Source: Anaeramoeba flamelloides
Taxonomy: Eukaryota; Metamonada; Anaeramoebidae
Reading direction: 5' to 3'
Length of the DNA stretch: 64,000 bases
Assembly: GCA_027625915.1 (NCBI GenBank)
Contig: JANTQA010000026.1
Span: forward strand, 868,001-932,000
Each line of letters starts with the position of its first letter. Position 1 is the first letter of the stretch. The notes below the pieces were generated by a model that ran no database searches, was not told the DNA's origin, and saw nothing but the letters and a program-made list of their open reading frames with translations. Shown here one piece after another: positions 1-13,200 of this stretch. The translations under genes were made by a program, and so were the position numbers.

Positions 1-320
1 AGAGACCACAAATACCAAAACTTTTCTTTTCATGACTTAATTTCTAAAAGAAAAGTATATAAAATGAAGTGAAAATTGTTTCCTATTTATTATTCAAATA
101 CCATTAGAAGGTTAAAAAGAACATTGCTCTTTTTCTCAATGGGGACTAAGAATTTGAGTTTTGAAATTTTTAAGAAAATTTATTGATTATTTAGTTTTCA
201 ATCAGACTTATATCAACAATTCTTTGATTTTTATTATTCTTCTTATCTCTTATTTGTTCTTCAAAGTTCAATTATATAAAATAATTGATATTTGAAAAAA
301 ATGTTGGAAACATATGGCTG
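1..320. repeat. Right part of a dispersed ~670-bp repeat (family U), cut by window edge
   Basis: Bases 1-305 match 54820-55115 closely in the same orientation and match 34282-34620 in reverse orientation. The matching elements elsewhere end in CAGTCAAAG-type inverted repeats; here the right end degrades at about 313-320. Only the right half is inside the window. I see no coding capacity. A 68-codon frame at 292-498 is not supported by anything else. Confidence 0.7.
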
Positions 321-2596
321 GAATAGAGTTTATTATTTTTTTTTTTTTTTGATTTCTTTATTTGAATTTGTTTTATTTATTTTGAAAATCTTTAAAAAAT
401 TGAGAAATAATTGCAAAGTTTTCGTTATACATTTAATCTTTGTGTTGTTAATAACTCGCCAAAAGAATGAAAAGTGGGTTCTTAACTATTTAATATAAAT
501 AATCAAATGAAAAATTACTTCTTTTTGTTTAAAAGCAGAATTTAACAAGTTTTAAAAAGGTATTTTGGGAGTATTTTTAAATTGATTATTTATTTCTATT
601 TCCCATATTTTTTTTTCTTCGATAAATTGAGAAAAAATTGATTTGAACTGTTCTTTGAATCGAAAAATTATATTATTTTCAAGTTTAAAATACTGATAAA
701 TTCAAATAAATATCTCCAAATTTTTACTTCGTTTTCCATTTTACAAATTTTTTTACACAAGCTTTGAAGAAAGTATTTTATTCGTTTAAATGTTAAAAAA
801 CTTTGTAAAATTGGTTGTGTTTCAAAAGGTTCCTTCTCTTGGGTTGTTTTAAAAGTGAAACAGTTCGAAGATTACAAAATGGGAAATTGAACAAAAAATT
901 TTCTAAAATATATTTGAATTTATCAGTAATTATTGTAATTTTTTTAAAATTTGGCGGATTTTTTAAACTGTATTATTTTAGAACTTAGTAGTTTATTTTT
1001 AAAGTGTATTTTTGTACACTTCCTTTACAGATATTAATATTTATTTTTTCTTTCAAAGAAAATAATTTTTTTATTCAATAATTCTGAAATATTTTGAATT
1101 TTGAACTTTTCGATAAAGAGCAAATTGGATCAATCTTTTCTAAAAACAAGAATTCATTTCTGAAAATAGTATTAAAAGTGAGTTTAGTTTTTCAGTTATC
1201 ATATTTTTACTCCAATTTTCAATTTTAAGATGCAGTAAAATTTTTTTAAATTTGTTAGTAAATTTTCTTGAAGATTTTTTTTAGTTTACCAGCCCCTTAA
1301 AAAATATATTTGAATGGGTTTATAAATTCGATTTTTGAACCTATACTTTTTGGTATTTTAATCTTTAATCTTGAGGTTTAATTCAATTGATAAAAAAGAA
1401 AGTTTTCATTTTTGTTAAGAATAAAAAAATAACTATTTCGAAAAATCTAAAATCAATGCTTTTCAGAATGTGTTTATCTTAATAAAATTGAAGTTTTTCA
1501 CAAGTACTCACAAAATAGTTCTGCGTGCTTGTGATGGATTATTACTGAAGGGTAAATTTTTCCAGATATGACTTGTCCAAAAGGTACTTTTTATTCCTTT
1601 TTGGAACTTGTTATAATTGATAATAAGGAATAGGTTTGTTAAGATATTCGACTTCAAGTCTCTTGACAAAAAATAATTGCAAAATCAGAGTTACTGGACT
1701 CCAAGTTCTGAATACCTATTAGTTCTCTTTTGAATTCTGAATAAATTTTTATCAAATTTCTTTCTTGATGTGTAAAATTGTGCATATTCGCAAAAATGCC
1801 CAACTTTTGAAAAAAAGTTACAATCAGGAACTGATCTTCACTAACAAGCATTGACTGGTTGACTTTTGCTTTTTTTATAAATGTCCATTAAAAAATGACA
1901 AATTTAAAACTGATTTATAAAATAAATTCGAAAAAAAATTTAAAATAAATTGTTACTCAAAACACACTTTTGAAAGTTCCAAGAAACAATTCAATTAGGT
2001 GTTCCAATTTCAGTTCAAAAATGATAAAATGCCTAAAAATTAAACGAGTTTTGGAATCGACAAGTGTGAATTTTAAATGTGAAAAACTGTTTACTTCTTG
2101 TACTTTTTTTTAAAACGAAAAATACCAAAACAAGTAGATTGTAAGATAAAATTACTGTTTAATAGTTTGTATGTATTTTATGTGATCCTCTGTTGACCAT
2201 CGAATCCCAAATAAAGCTTTTATTCCAAAACTGAAAAAGGATCGATCAAATGGAATTTTATACAAATCAAATATGAAATGCCAGCAAAAGAATTCTTTCG
2301 TTTACCAATTTTATGAAAAGAACTTCCAATTCTAAGCTTCAAATTAACTCATTTCATGATTTTTGTTGAATTTGTCTTTATTTTGAAATAAAATAATTAT
2401 TTCCTTTTTAAAAATAAAAATATTAAAAAAAGCACCAATATTCATGAAACTGGGTTTAAATACCCAAAACAATCAAAAAAAAATTTGTTTTTTCAAAAAG
2501 AAAATATTTGTTTGTAAATTCCAACAAAATAAAATCATTTTTTTAGAGACCATTTTACAATTTACAAAATTTTTTTTAACAAATTTTGTTAATTAA
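321..2596. other. Intergenic AT-rich stretch
   Basis: Apart from the family V repeat at 691-928, I see no supported gene, RNA gene or further named element here. Open frames are short and rich in Phe, Lys, Ile and Asn, as expected by chance at this base composition. Confidence 0.5.
691..928. repeat. Family V element, copy 1 (~238 bp, TIR, TA-bounded)
   Basis: The element begins TACTGATAAATTCAAATA and ends with the inverse, TATTTGAATTTATCAGTA. A second copy lies at 20175-20410 and matches along its whole length. The ends start with TA followed by CTG, which fits a non-autonomous Tc1/mariner-type element using TA targets; that family assignment is inference from end shape and TA only. Confidence 0.75.
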
Positions 2597-5257
2597 ATGA
2601 ACAAAACTTTAGTTTTTTTTGTTTCTGTTGTCCTGATCCACCAAAGTAAAACTCATTTCCCGAAAAAAGAAAAAGAAAAAGAAAAATAATAAGAAAAAGA
2701 AAAAGAAAAAGAAAAAGAAAAACAGAAAGAAAAAGAAAAAGAGAAAGAAAAACAAAATTAAAAAGAAAAACAAAAACAAAACCAGCCTAAATTTCAAATT
2801 CGAAAAAATTTTCTTTTTCCTTTTTCTTTTAATCCCTTTCTTTTTTCCAAATAAAAAAAAATAAAAAAAAAAAAAATCTTCAATTTGTTTTGCACTTTCT
2901 TCAAATAAAAATATATTCTAAATAAAATTAAAAAAGTTTTATGTGGGGGGTGCTCACCAAATGATTTAGGAGAAACAATTGAACAGAATGAACACAAAAA
3001 CAACGATCAAATTAAACCATCTTCAAGTTATTTAAAAGACAATTTGGCGATTGTCGTCTGGCAGTCAAATTTACAGGACGGCTCAGGCTATGGTGTTTAT
3101 GGGCAGCTTGTGAAAACGAAAGCCGAAAACGACGAAGAGATTCAGTTTGTTGGTAGTGAATTCGCTGTGAACACTTATACGGTTTCTGATCAAACGGATG
3201 CCGATGTTAGTGGGTATATTTATGGAAGTAGGTTTGCTATTGTGTGGGGGAATGAGTGGAACGAAGGCGGCACGTGTTGTAGTATCCGAGCGCAAGTCTT
3301 TAAAACTGACGGTTCGTCCACACCTGCTGCGATCGGAGGAGAAAAAACCATTAGCGCGTCGAATTCCAAAAACGCCAAAGTGACAAACTTACCGGGCTCT
3401 GAATTGTTTGTTGTTGCATACCAAAGGTTTGAGAGTCCGAATACAAACATTTACGCTGTAATTTATAATGCCTCTGGAACCAATAATGACGACGAACCTG
3501 TTGAGGTGACATCAGAGTTTAAAGTGAGTGGCGCCACTGCCGACGACAAAACAAACCCAGACGTTCTTGGGTTATTAGACAACAAGTTTGTCTTCTTTTG
3601 GGAAAACCATGTCTCTGAAAACCAGCATAAAATATCAATGCAAATCTATAAATGGAGCGGCGAGGGAACGATCAGCACTTTCAAAGTCGGAGGGCAGATC
3701 ACTGTTAGCTCCAGCGACGATGGTGATCAAACCTTGCCGAGTTCTGTGCATGTGGACTTTTACAACCAAGGCAAGTTTCCTAACTTCACGTATTTTGCCA
3801 TCGCCTGGCAATCTTCGGGATCGGCAAGTGAAACAGATGGCATCTATTTCAAATGGTGCCAGTATGATTACGAAAAAGAAAACGAAAACGAACAGGTCAA
3901 TTGGATCACCCCTACGGAGCTCATGGCGAGCCAAAGCACCGTCGGGCAGCAAAGATTCCCAGCTGTGGAACACGTCCAAACCGACGAAAAAGACATGCTC
4001 TCCTTCGTCTGGCAGGGCCAGCACAATGTCACTGTCTATGACGAAAACAACAACGTGACATATGAGATCCAAACAGACGTCAGGGCGTCCTTCTTCGATA
4101 TTACGGGGCAAGACACAGAACCAACGAGGCTTGGCAGCGATGCAACTATTTCCCAAAAGAACATTTTTGGGGACTCGGTGCCCCAAATATCCGCCCTCAC
4201 AACGGACCGCTTTTTGGTCACCTGGCAAGACGTCTTTATTGATTCATCGGGCTATGGAATCGCCTCCCAATTGATGTCTTCGAATAAGGCGCCAACGGTC
4301 ATAAACCCGATCGAAGATCAAGAAGCCGATTACGGCGCGTATTTTGAATACATTTTCCCATCGGACTCCTTTTCCGATGACGATCCAAATTCGAACCCCC
4401 TGGAGTATACTGCAAACGAAAAGGGCGAAACCGAGCTGCCCGATTGGCTCTCCTTTGCGGGCAGCCAAAGAAACTTTTCCGGAAACGCACCAGAGGTATG
4501 CCAAACCGAGTTTGAAATCGAAGTCCACGCCAAGGACGAATGCGATGGCGAGGTTATTGACACCTTCGTTTTGACAGTTGTCAACTTGGCACCCAAATTG
4601 GAGAAGGACGTCGCCAATAAGGAGGTCACCGTTGGTAACGACTTTGAATACGTGTTCAGCGAGGACTGCTTCAAGGACCCCGAACTCGGCGCGCTCACTT
4701 ATTCAAAATCAAGCCCAGACCCGGACACAGAGCTGCCGTCGTGGCTGCTATTCGAGCAAGAGAACCGAAAATTTTATGGCAACGTGCCGATACAATGCCC
4801 AGAAACATTCAACGTGACTCTCAGCGCCAAGGACCAATGTGATTCATCCACATCGACGATCTTTTCAATCTCAATAGAAAGATACCCTCCGTATGTCGAT
4901 GAGGGCATCGAAGACCAAATCGCACTCGGCACAGAACTTTTTGAATTCCAGTTCGACGACGATTGCTTTGGCGATTCCCACGACTCAGAATTGACTTATT
5001 CATCAATGCTGTCAGATGGCGAGGACCTCCCCGATTGGCTCAACTTCGATTCCACCAAAAGAAAATATATCGGGACAGCTCCAAATAGTAATCAAGATTT
5101 AGATATTAAAGTCACAGCTCAAAATGAATGTGACCAATCCATTACACAGTATTTCACAATCAAGGTTCGCAAATCGGATGTCAACCCTTCAAGTCATTTA
5201 AAATTATTTTGTTCCTTATTTATTTTTTCTCTAATCACTGTTTTTATTCATTTTTAA
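2597..5257 (+). CDS. Secreted cadherin/dystroglycan-domain surface protein with propeller-like head and GPI-like tail
   Basis: The large frame open from 2909 to 5257 has no ATG before its conserved region. An in-phase first exon at 2597-2645 supplies a signal peptide (MNKTLVFFVSVVLIHQ), then intron 2646-2969 (GTAAAA...TTTAG) joins to exon 2970-5257, giving 778 residues. Residues ~40-455 hold seven copies of a short motif of the type hydrophobic-V-W-Q...GxxIxxQ (e.g. IVVWQSN...GYGVYGQ, FLVTWQD...GYGIASQ), suggesting a seven-bladed propeller. Residues ~456-751 hold three CADG-type domains, each with a DD/DP-rich strand, PDWLxF or PSWLLF, and a C-terminal KDxC strand. The last ~20 residues are a hydrophobic tail after Ser-Ser, like a GPI signal. 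Codons are strikingly GC-rich compared with neighbours. Likely a calcium-dependent adhesion or surface protein; the substrate is unknown. The domain calls are by eye. Confidence 0.7.
2662..2765 (+). repeat. (GAAAAA)n simple repeat inside the predicted first intron
   Basis: Roughly fifteen GAAAAA units with a few variants. It lies wholly in the predicted intron of the surface-protein gene and, read in frame, would give Glu-Lys repeats interrupted by stops, which supports its being intronic. Confidence 0.8.
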
Positions 5258-6795
5258 GTGTTTTTTTTTTTTTTTTTTTTTTTTTTATTAATTATATTTT
5301 TAAGTTTTGAATTACTTTTTCTTTTTATTATTTAAACAATTTTGCTTTTTATTTGTTTGAATTTTTCTTGATGAGAAATACCTTTTATAATAAAATTAAT
5401 AAATCATCTATATTTTTTTTTTTTTTATTTAAGTGAGTATTAATTTTTTAAAAATAAAATGAAATATTGGAAAGATCTTGAATTTTTTTTTTTTTGTAAT
5501 TTGAGTCTTTGAAATGGATGAGTTAACCTCATCTTAAAAAATTTATTGATTTGAGTCTCTTTTTTGATATTCAAAATTCACAATGTTTATAAGATAAAAC
5601 GAAAAAAACTAACCTATTATTTTTATTAACAATAAAGTTAATTCTTGAAAATGGGAAAACATATTTTTTGTTTTATGTTGGAAAGTTTTGATTTTGAAAG
5701 ACAATTTTTTATTTTATTTGGTTAATGTTTTTTAATAAATATTTCTATTCAAATCTTGGCCAATAAAACTAATTGAGGTATATGGGATTAAATAAATTAG
5801 AATTGGGTAGAATTTTATAAAACATTTTATCAATGGAATTCAGATCTATTAAGCCAAAATTTTTTTATTCTTTAAATTCTAAAAAAGTTGTTTTCTGGTT
5901 TTCAAAAAATTTTCAAATAAATTTGTGAATTTGAATTTTTTAATTAATTTAATTTCTGTAATACAAATTATAAAGATTATAAGAAAAATATATTATCAAA
6001 AGTCTGTTTGTACATACACTTTCTGGAAATATCGATATATTGGCACCGGATTTGACAAAATATTATCAGGTATCAAAGAAAAGATTTAAAATGATATTGA
6101 TGTGCTAATATATTTATTTTCTTATTGGTCTTTAATAACGATTTGTAATTTAATAAAAAGTAAAAACAGTTCAAAGAGAAAGTAGATATTTTTTTTTTTT
6201 TTTTTTTTTTTGCGATTAAAAAAAAAATATTAATTTCACATTTTTTTTTGAAGATTTTTCTTTTTCTTTTAATTTTTCATTACAGAATTTTATGACAATA
6301 AAAGTAATTAAATACCCAATACATTTATTTATTCATAATAAACATCAAGAAAGTTGTTAAATTTATGAACAAATAAACATATAAAAAAATATATGACTGA
6401 AAATTTTCATTTATTTTTCAGATAAATTATTAATAAATATATAATTGAGAAAAAAAAAATGAAAATTCTTTCTCAAATCCAGAATTAAAAGTTTAATATG
6501 AATACTTTTCTAAAACTCAATTCAAAAATAGAAAATACCTGATAAAACAAAAAAAAAAAAAAAATTGTTGTATAATTTCATTGAATATATTTGAATTAAA
6601 TATATGAAAAAATTTTTAATAGAAAAACTAATCAACTTTAATTTTCTAAAAAAAATAAAAAAATAACTTTTAAATATCCATTCAAAACTAATAAAATAAT
6701 TTTTCAAACAAATATTTCTTTTTTTTTTTTGTAAATAATAAAAATTCAAAATTTTCAATCAAAATAAATCCAGATATTGAAAAATAATTTTCGAT

Positions 6796-7405
6796 TAAAG
6801 ACCTCTTATTCAATAATGTTGTTTATTATATGTGTAGATTTTAAAAAGTCAAAAATTACAAATAATAATAATTAAAAGAATAAATATTAATCTGACTCGA
6901 TCTTTTGACCAAATCATTGAAATTTTAAAAATTATCTTGAAAAAAATGTTTTTATTTTACACAGTAAAAAAAAATATCATTATTTATATCAAATATAATT
7001 TATATTCTTGTTATTTTTTAATTATTTAAATTCAACTATATATATAATATCATCGAAAAATAATTAATAGAAAAAAATTTTTTTTTTAATGTCAAAATAT
7101 CTTTTGTAATGAATAAAATATTTAATAAAGTATTTTAGGTACTGTTGAGATGCGAAGGCCGCAAAAAAATTCCAGATAAGTATGATGTGTTTTAATCACT
7201 AAAACTAAGAACTTTTTGATGTATAGATAAAATTTTCAAAAAATAAGCTTTTTATTATTATTTTATGACAAAAAATTGGTTGGAAAAAGAATAAAACCAT
7301 AATAACCAAGAAAATTTTTTTCAAATTATTTTTTTTTTATTTTACACAACTATACAATTTTTGATTATAAAATTGTCTTTATAATATAATTTTTTATAAA
7401 TTCTA
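6796..7405 (+). repeat. Family T dispersed repeat, copy 1
   Basis: This stretch matches the reverse complement of 58752-59378. Shared landmarks include a segment around TAATCTGACTCGA near 6889, AAGTATGATGTGTTTTA near 7178 and TTTACACAACTATACAATTTTT near 7340. No open frame is conserved between the two copies. Ends are approximate. Confidence 0.65.
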
Positions 7406-7867
7406 AATCTTAAAAGTCTTTCGTAACAATTTGAAGTAAAAATTTCATTTCAAAGACAAATAGTATATTTGGGGTTCTAAGGGATATAAGTATGATTTAT
7501 AGTAAAAATGTTACAACAGTTTTTACAAAAGTGTGGACATTTTCAAACTATAATCAAATTTTCTCTCAAAAAAGTGAATAATCAAAATTTAAATGTGGTC
7601 TAGAGGTTTTTATGAGAATTAATTCACTTTTTTTCTAATTTTTATTCACTTTACTAAACCAAAAACTTGAAAAAAGTTTTAATTCTGACTAAATCATATA
7701 ATTTTTTTTTTATTGTTTTCAAATGATAATAAACTAAAAGAATTTAAAATTAATTAGATACATTAAAAATCTGACAAATGAAAAAATATAGAAGGAGAAA
7801 AAGATATTAATAAAAGATTTTCACGAGATAGAGTATTAGTCTCGGCCTAACATACTAAACCCCTTTT

Positions 7868-8573
7868 CAGTCAAAGGGGTCCAGTTTTATTGAAGAAATG
7901 GAAGACATTCTATGAGTTTAATTCATTACTCTTATCAAACTAAAATTTACAATTTTTAGATCAAAATCATTTTTTCTCTTTTTGTAAAATTTTGTTTTTT
8001 TTTTCTTCTTTTCTTTTTTATTTTTTTTTTAAAATTAACTTTGAAAAAAAAATGTTTGAAAAATGAAATAAACATTAAGAAAAGTTAAACTTTGTATGTT
8101 CTTTTAAAATTCATACATTTACAAGTAAAAAATCTTATTATCAACGATTTTAATTTCCTAAAGAAATTGAGAATTTTGCACGAGACGTTCCAATGAATGG
8201 GGCCCAAAAAATTTTTTCACATTTTTTTTTTATTTATTTATTTATTGTGAGAAAGAAGTAATCAAAGAAAAATTACTAAATAAAAAAAAAGAGAAGAAGA
8301 AAAATAAGTAAAACATTAAAGTAAAAAAATATTATATCATTTACACGACCAAATTAAAAATTATCCACGTCCTGAAACAGGAGGAGTAAAAACCCGATAG
8401 AAAGATTAACATTTTTTTTTTTTTTGAAATTTATGGTTTGTTCAGGAGTTTCTTTTATAATTATGGACTCTTATAAGAAGTTTATTATTTCTCGTATTTC
8501 TAAACAATCTAAGTTTGGTTTGTTCTTAAAAATAAAGTGACTTTTTCATTTTTGGCTGGGCACCTTTGAGTGA
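7868..8573. repeat. Family U-prime element, copy 1 (~705 bp)
   Basis: Begins CAGTCAAAGGGGTCCAG and ends CTGGGCACCTTTGAGTG, the imperfect inverse. Internal sequence matches 47706-48223. The ends resemble those of family U, so the two are probably related subfamilies. No coding frame is seen. Confidence 0.6.
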
Positions 8574-8607
8574 AATGGAGTTTATATAGAAATAATATAA
8601 TAATACT

Positions 8608-8807
8608 TACAGTCAGTTTCACTTTTAAGGCACAAACTATCAACGAAATTTAAGGCACAAAAAAAACCACAAATTAAAGTACAAAATTCAGATTCTAGTA
8701 AAATAATTTGTAAAAAAAAAAATTCCAAATTTTGTGCCTTAATTTGAGATTTTTTTGTGCCTTAAATTTCGTTGAAAGTTTGTGCCTTAAAAGTGAAACT
8801 GACTGTA
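8608..8807. mobile_element. TACAGTC palindromic MITE, copy 1
   Basis: A 200-bp near-perfect palindrome starting TACAGTCAGTTTCACTTTTA and ending with its inverse. Each arm carries three spaced copies of TTAAGGCACAAA. TA at both ends and the CAGTC tip fit a non-autonomous Tc1/mariner-type element. This is one of the best-kept copies. Confidence 0.85.
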
Positions 8808-10163
8808 TAGTGATAATAATAATAATAAATCATTATTATTGTAGAAGTGAAAAGATTACTCCAAATTATCTTTCAATTAAATTAATTAAATGAAATTTTA
8901 CAATAAAATTCTAAAATTAAAAGTTATTCTTGTAAAGAACACCCCCCCAAAATTTATTAAATGATTGGAAAAACAAAAAAAAAATTATAATACAAATAAA
9001 ATTATTTAATAATAACCAATATAAAGAGAGAAAGAATTAGAATTAATAAAACAGAGTAAAAAAGAACAAAAAAAAAAATGCAAAAATTCAATTTTAATAG
9101 TTTTTTTTTGTGCTCCCCAACTATAGAGTTCAGTTTTACTGTTTTTTTTTTTATTATCTAAAATTTCTAAATAAATACCTGAATTTATTTTTTTAATTAT
9201 GATAATTAAATGAAATAAGTTAATTTATTACAATTTAAATTAGAGATTTAATGTTCGGATAACAACGTGGAGGTTATATCTCTTTTCAGAATTAGAATTT
9301 GGCTTAATAATTTTCTTTTTGTATTTTTTCTTTTTTTCTTAATTCACTTTTTGTGAGTTATCAAAAAACTTGCTTTCACAAAAACCAAAATTTAAGATAT
9401 GTTAAAGAGACATTCTTGATTTTTTTCAGATATTAGCTAGATATATTTTATGAGAAGACCCCTTTTGGTTTCAAACCACTGAGGTTTGAGTCAGTAAAAA
9501 CAAGTTTAGTTTTCTTTGATAAAGTTTAAGCCATAACAATTTAGTTTGTTTAAGATATATTCATCAACTAGTTTAATTATTCTTATATGATTTTTTATTC
9601 CTTTATTTACCCCCATATCCACCTAAAAACACCTCAAAAACAAGAAGGGGAGCAATCCCAACAACTTTTAAGAAGAAATATAAAAAATATAAAACGTTCA
9701 AAAAATACAATATAAAAAACTTTATTTAATGATGTAATTTATTCATTAGTATTTTTATATTTTAAAATAAATAATTTTCAAAAATATATTAATCTTTTTA
9801 ATCCAATCAAATTCATTTTAAACACACAACTTATAAGATTGTAGGTGTTTAAAAATTGATAACATTATTGGAACTATACTGAACTTTTTGGAGGTGTTTA
9901 ATATTATCAAGAAACCTTCAATAATAAATAAATAAATAAATAAATAATAAAAAACAAACAAATAAAACCTTTTCAAAAATGTAAACATTAACATAACTGT
10001 TCTATAAATATATTTAAAAACATCTTTAAAAATATATTTTTAATTTTTTTTATTTAAAATAAACAAAATTAAAAAAATGAAAAAAAAAAAAAACCTAATC
10101 TAAATTCTAAAGACATAAAACTTGAAAGAATCATCACAAACATTATTATTTTCGTTTAATATA

Positions 10164-10170
10164 TGTGTTG

Positions 10171-10212
<42 letters not shown>

Positions 10213-10221
10213 AGCAACACA
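10164..10221. repeat. (TA)19 run capped by a 9-bp inverted repeat
   Basis: TGTGTTGCT at 10164-10172, then an uninterrupted TA run to about 10210, then AGCAACACA at 10213-10221. The whole unit can fold as a single hairpin or cruciform. It lies about 60 bp past the stop codon of the next minus-strand gene. Confidence 0.8.
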
Positions 10222-10282
10222 TTACAAATACGCTTGTATACACAATAAAAGCAATTATATTTGAACAATTATATTCAATGGA

Positions 10283-13200
10283 TTAAATAAATTTTTGGTT
10301 TTCAATTTCAAATAAGTATCTTGATTCTGGGAAAACTTTATCATAATATTTTTTTGGTTTGTAATTATCATTAATTTGTAAAAAATTTCTTTGCTTTTCA
10401 ACATTTGAAATATTTTTATTATTTTCATTCATATGAATATTATTAATATAGCTAAATTCATTAATATTTTCAAATTCATTATTAAAATATGTATTATTTT
10501 GATTAATATAACTATTATCCATACCATCAAATGTATTCTTATATTGGCTAGACCCAATACCTTGTCGGATATTATGAATGAAATTTGTCTGAAATTTGGA
10601 CTTAGACTTTTGATTTGTAAATAATAAATCTTCATTCACAATTGATTGTAATTTTTCATTTTCTTTCTGTTTCATTAATCGTTTATAATTGGATGGCTTT
10701 ATTATTAAAGGTAATTGTTTAAGACCCTTTGTATCACTGCCATCATTTGTATTAGTCCCTTTTAACGCTTCAACAACTTGGATAAAAGTCATAAAATGAT
10801 TTTCTAGTTGGGTTGAACAAATGGGATTTGGTATTTCCACATTGTTTAAATCTAAAAAATCAAAGATTTCTGTTGACTTGATTTTATTTTTTTGGCAATG
10901 AATACAATTAATATTTTGACATTTTTTAAAATATAATAGATTTTCATTTTTTGTTGTATGCTTTAATAAAAAGGTAATTTCATTTTTGATATTATTAAAT
11001 TTTTCTTTATTCAATTTTATTTTATTAGATGAATTAAAAAATGTTCTAACATCTTTTAAATCCGAATAATGAAATTTATCTTGATTGTTCCTGTTTGTAA
11101 ACGAAAGTGGATCAGAATTTTTTTGAATTGAAATGCCATGGGTTGTGTGTTTTTTCAAAGTATCCACGCTCATCATTTCACTGATCTGATTTAACCCTTC
11201 TTCAATGAATATTTTTTTTTCATTTCCATTATTATTCTTATTTTCTTCATTTTCTTGGGCTTCCCCATTTCTATCGTGTTGTTCCCTTTGCCCAATTTGT
11301 ACCAAATTTAATTTTTGCAAATATTTTTTTTCGAATTTATTATTATTATTATTTATTTTTTTATTTAAAAGTGTCGAAATTGAATTAATAGGGTTAATTT
11401 CTTCAATTTCTTCAGTAAAACAACAAATATTTAGCATATCTAATTTTAAATCTCTCCATAATCTGCCAAAATAAAGAAAACTATAAATTGAATGTGGGTG
11501 TGTTTCAATATCAGATGAATTAACAATTAATGTCAATACTGGCAGTTTGGAATTTATTTTTTGTTGATATAAATGAAATAAATCATTAACAAAAGATTGA
11601 ATATTTGGGAAATTATATTTACAAGATCTATTATAAATATTTGTTTCCGATCGATCAGGAAGTTTGAAATGCTTTCTTTTATATTGGTCATAAAAATAAC
11701 TTGCTTTTGTTGAATTATTTAAAATGTTAAATCCTGTGGGAAGTACTAGATAATCTAAATTGACCTCTTCAACATTACCAGTCAGGTTATGAGTATTATT
11801 ACCTTTTCTATTATAATCTACATTATCTTCATACAACCGACTTTGTCTATTCTTTAAACTATTGGCCAATTTGGGCTGTTTATTTGGATTTAAATAAAAT
11901 CCATCCAAGTATCCACAAGAAATAATACTACAATATTGTTGAAACATTATAGAAAATTCAATTAAATAACATACTTGAGTATGGCAATAAGAAAGCATTG
12001 GATTTCTATAACGAGTTAAATACGAAATTAATTTTTTATCTTTCGTATCTTCACTATTATTACTACCAACATACCCATAATTTTTATTTTCATTATTTCC
12101 ATCATTATTATTGTCACGAAGTTTGATATCACAATATATTTCAGAATATAAATTTTGAAAAAAGAAAGGAGAAGCGAAATTTCTTTGATATTCTTGAATG
12201 GTATTCAAATTTTCAAAAAAAAATTGATTATTATTCAATGGAATATTACCAAATAATTGTACCTTATCCCTTTTATTTGAACATTTTGATGCTTTAATTT
12301 TCCAAATCCCTTTTGTAAATTGAGATTCGCAATATAAAAATATTAAATAATTATAAAGGAATTTGGGTAAATGATTTATCACAGTAGTAAAGTTTTGCGT
12401 TGGATATTTATGCCAATTACTCGAATCAACAATTTCAAATTTATTTGCAAATTTTAAGATCTTGTTATTTATTTTTATTTTTTTATTTTTCAGGTTTTCA
12501 TCTTTTTTTTTCTTTTCGTTTGTGTTTTTGTTTTCATCTTTGTTTTTCTTTTTCTTTTTGTTCTTTTTTTGGTTTTCATCTATGGTTTTCTTTTCGTTTT
12601 TGTTTTTATTTTTGTTTTTATTATTGTTTTTTTGTTTCTTTTCTTTTTCTTGTAAACTTTCTCTTTTCCTATCACTTTCCTTTCTGCCCTTAAAAATTAA
12701 TAAAGGTTGAATTTTTTTAAAATAATTACTATTTAATACCTTCGCATTATTAATATTATTAATTGATAACAAATTAATCAATTTTTCTTCATCATATATT
12801 GTTTCCAGATTAATAAAAATTGAATCATCATTATTACGGATCATTAATAGAGGAAATAAATTTAATAACTGATTTTCAATTAATAATTTATTCTGGTTGT
12901 GAAATGTCTTTGGAATCTTAAAATAATTAAAGATTTGGTTTAAAGAAATCGAATCTAAAATTTTAATAAACATTTTAATTTTGAAAATTTGTTCAAATTT
13001 TAAAGGATAAAACACTTTGCCCATATTATTTTCAAATCTTAGTTTTTCATTTACCTCTTCCCAAGTTTGAAAATTAAAACATAATATTTCATTATTACAA
13101 TTTCTTTTATTGAATTCGTTTTTTGTCTTGTTGGATTCTTTTTTTGTCTTGTTGAATTCTTTTTCCTGATTTAAATCACCAATTAACTTGAAATTATTTT

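Larger units (their letters stand above)
5258..10282. other. Intergenic stretch with a poly-T run and three dispersed repeats
   Basis: Starts with a run of about 25 T just after the surface-protein stop codon. Family T (6796-7405), family U-prime (7868-8573) and a TACAGTC palindrome (8608-8807) lie here and are listed separately. A T run also occurs near 6190. I see no gene in the rest. Confidence 0.5.

Noticed and set aside
2609-3003. Two minus-strand frames of 62 and 69 codons
   Set aside because: One is the antisense of a (GAAAAA)n run and the other overlaps the start of the plus-strand gene; composition is Phe/Lys only.
3083-5006. Many frames of 60-197 codons within the surface-protein gene
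   Set aside because: Shadows that arise because this gene is GC-rich and has few stops in other frames; the plus frame carries all domain signal.
2597-5257. Bacterial contamination as the source of the GC-rich gene
   Set aside because: A phase-matched GT-AG intron with the same donor style as the other genes and AT-rich flanks continuous with the window argue that it is a resident gene.
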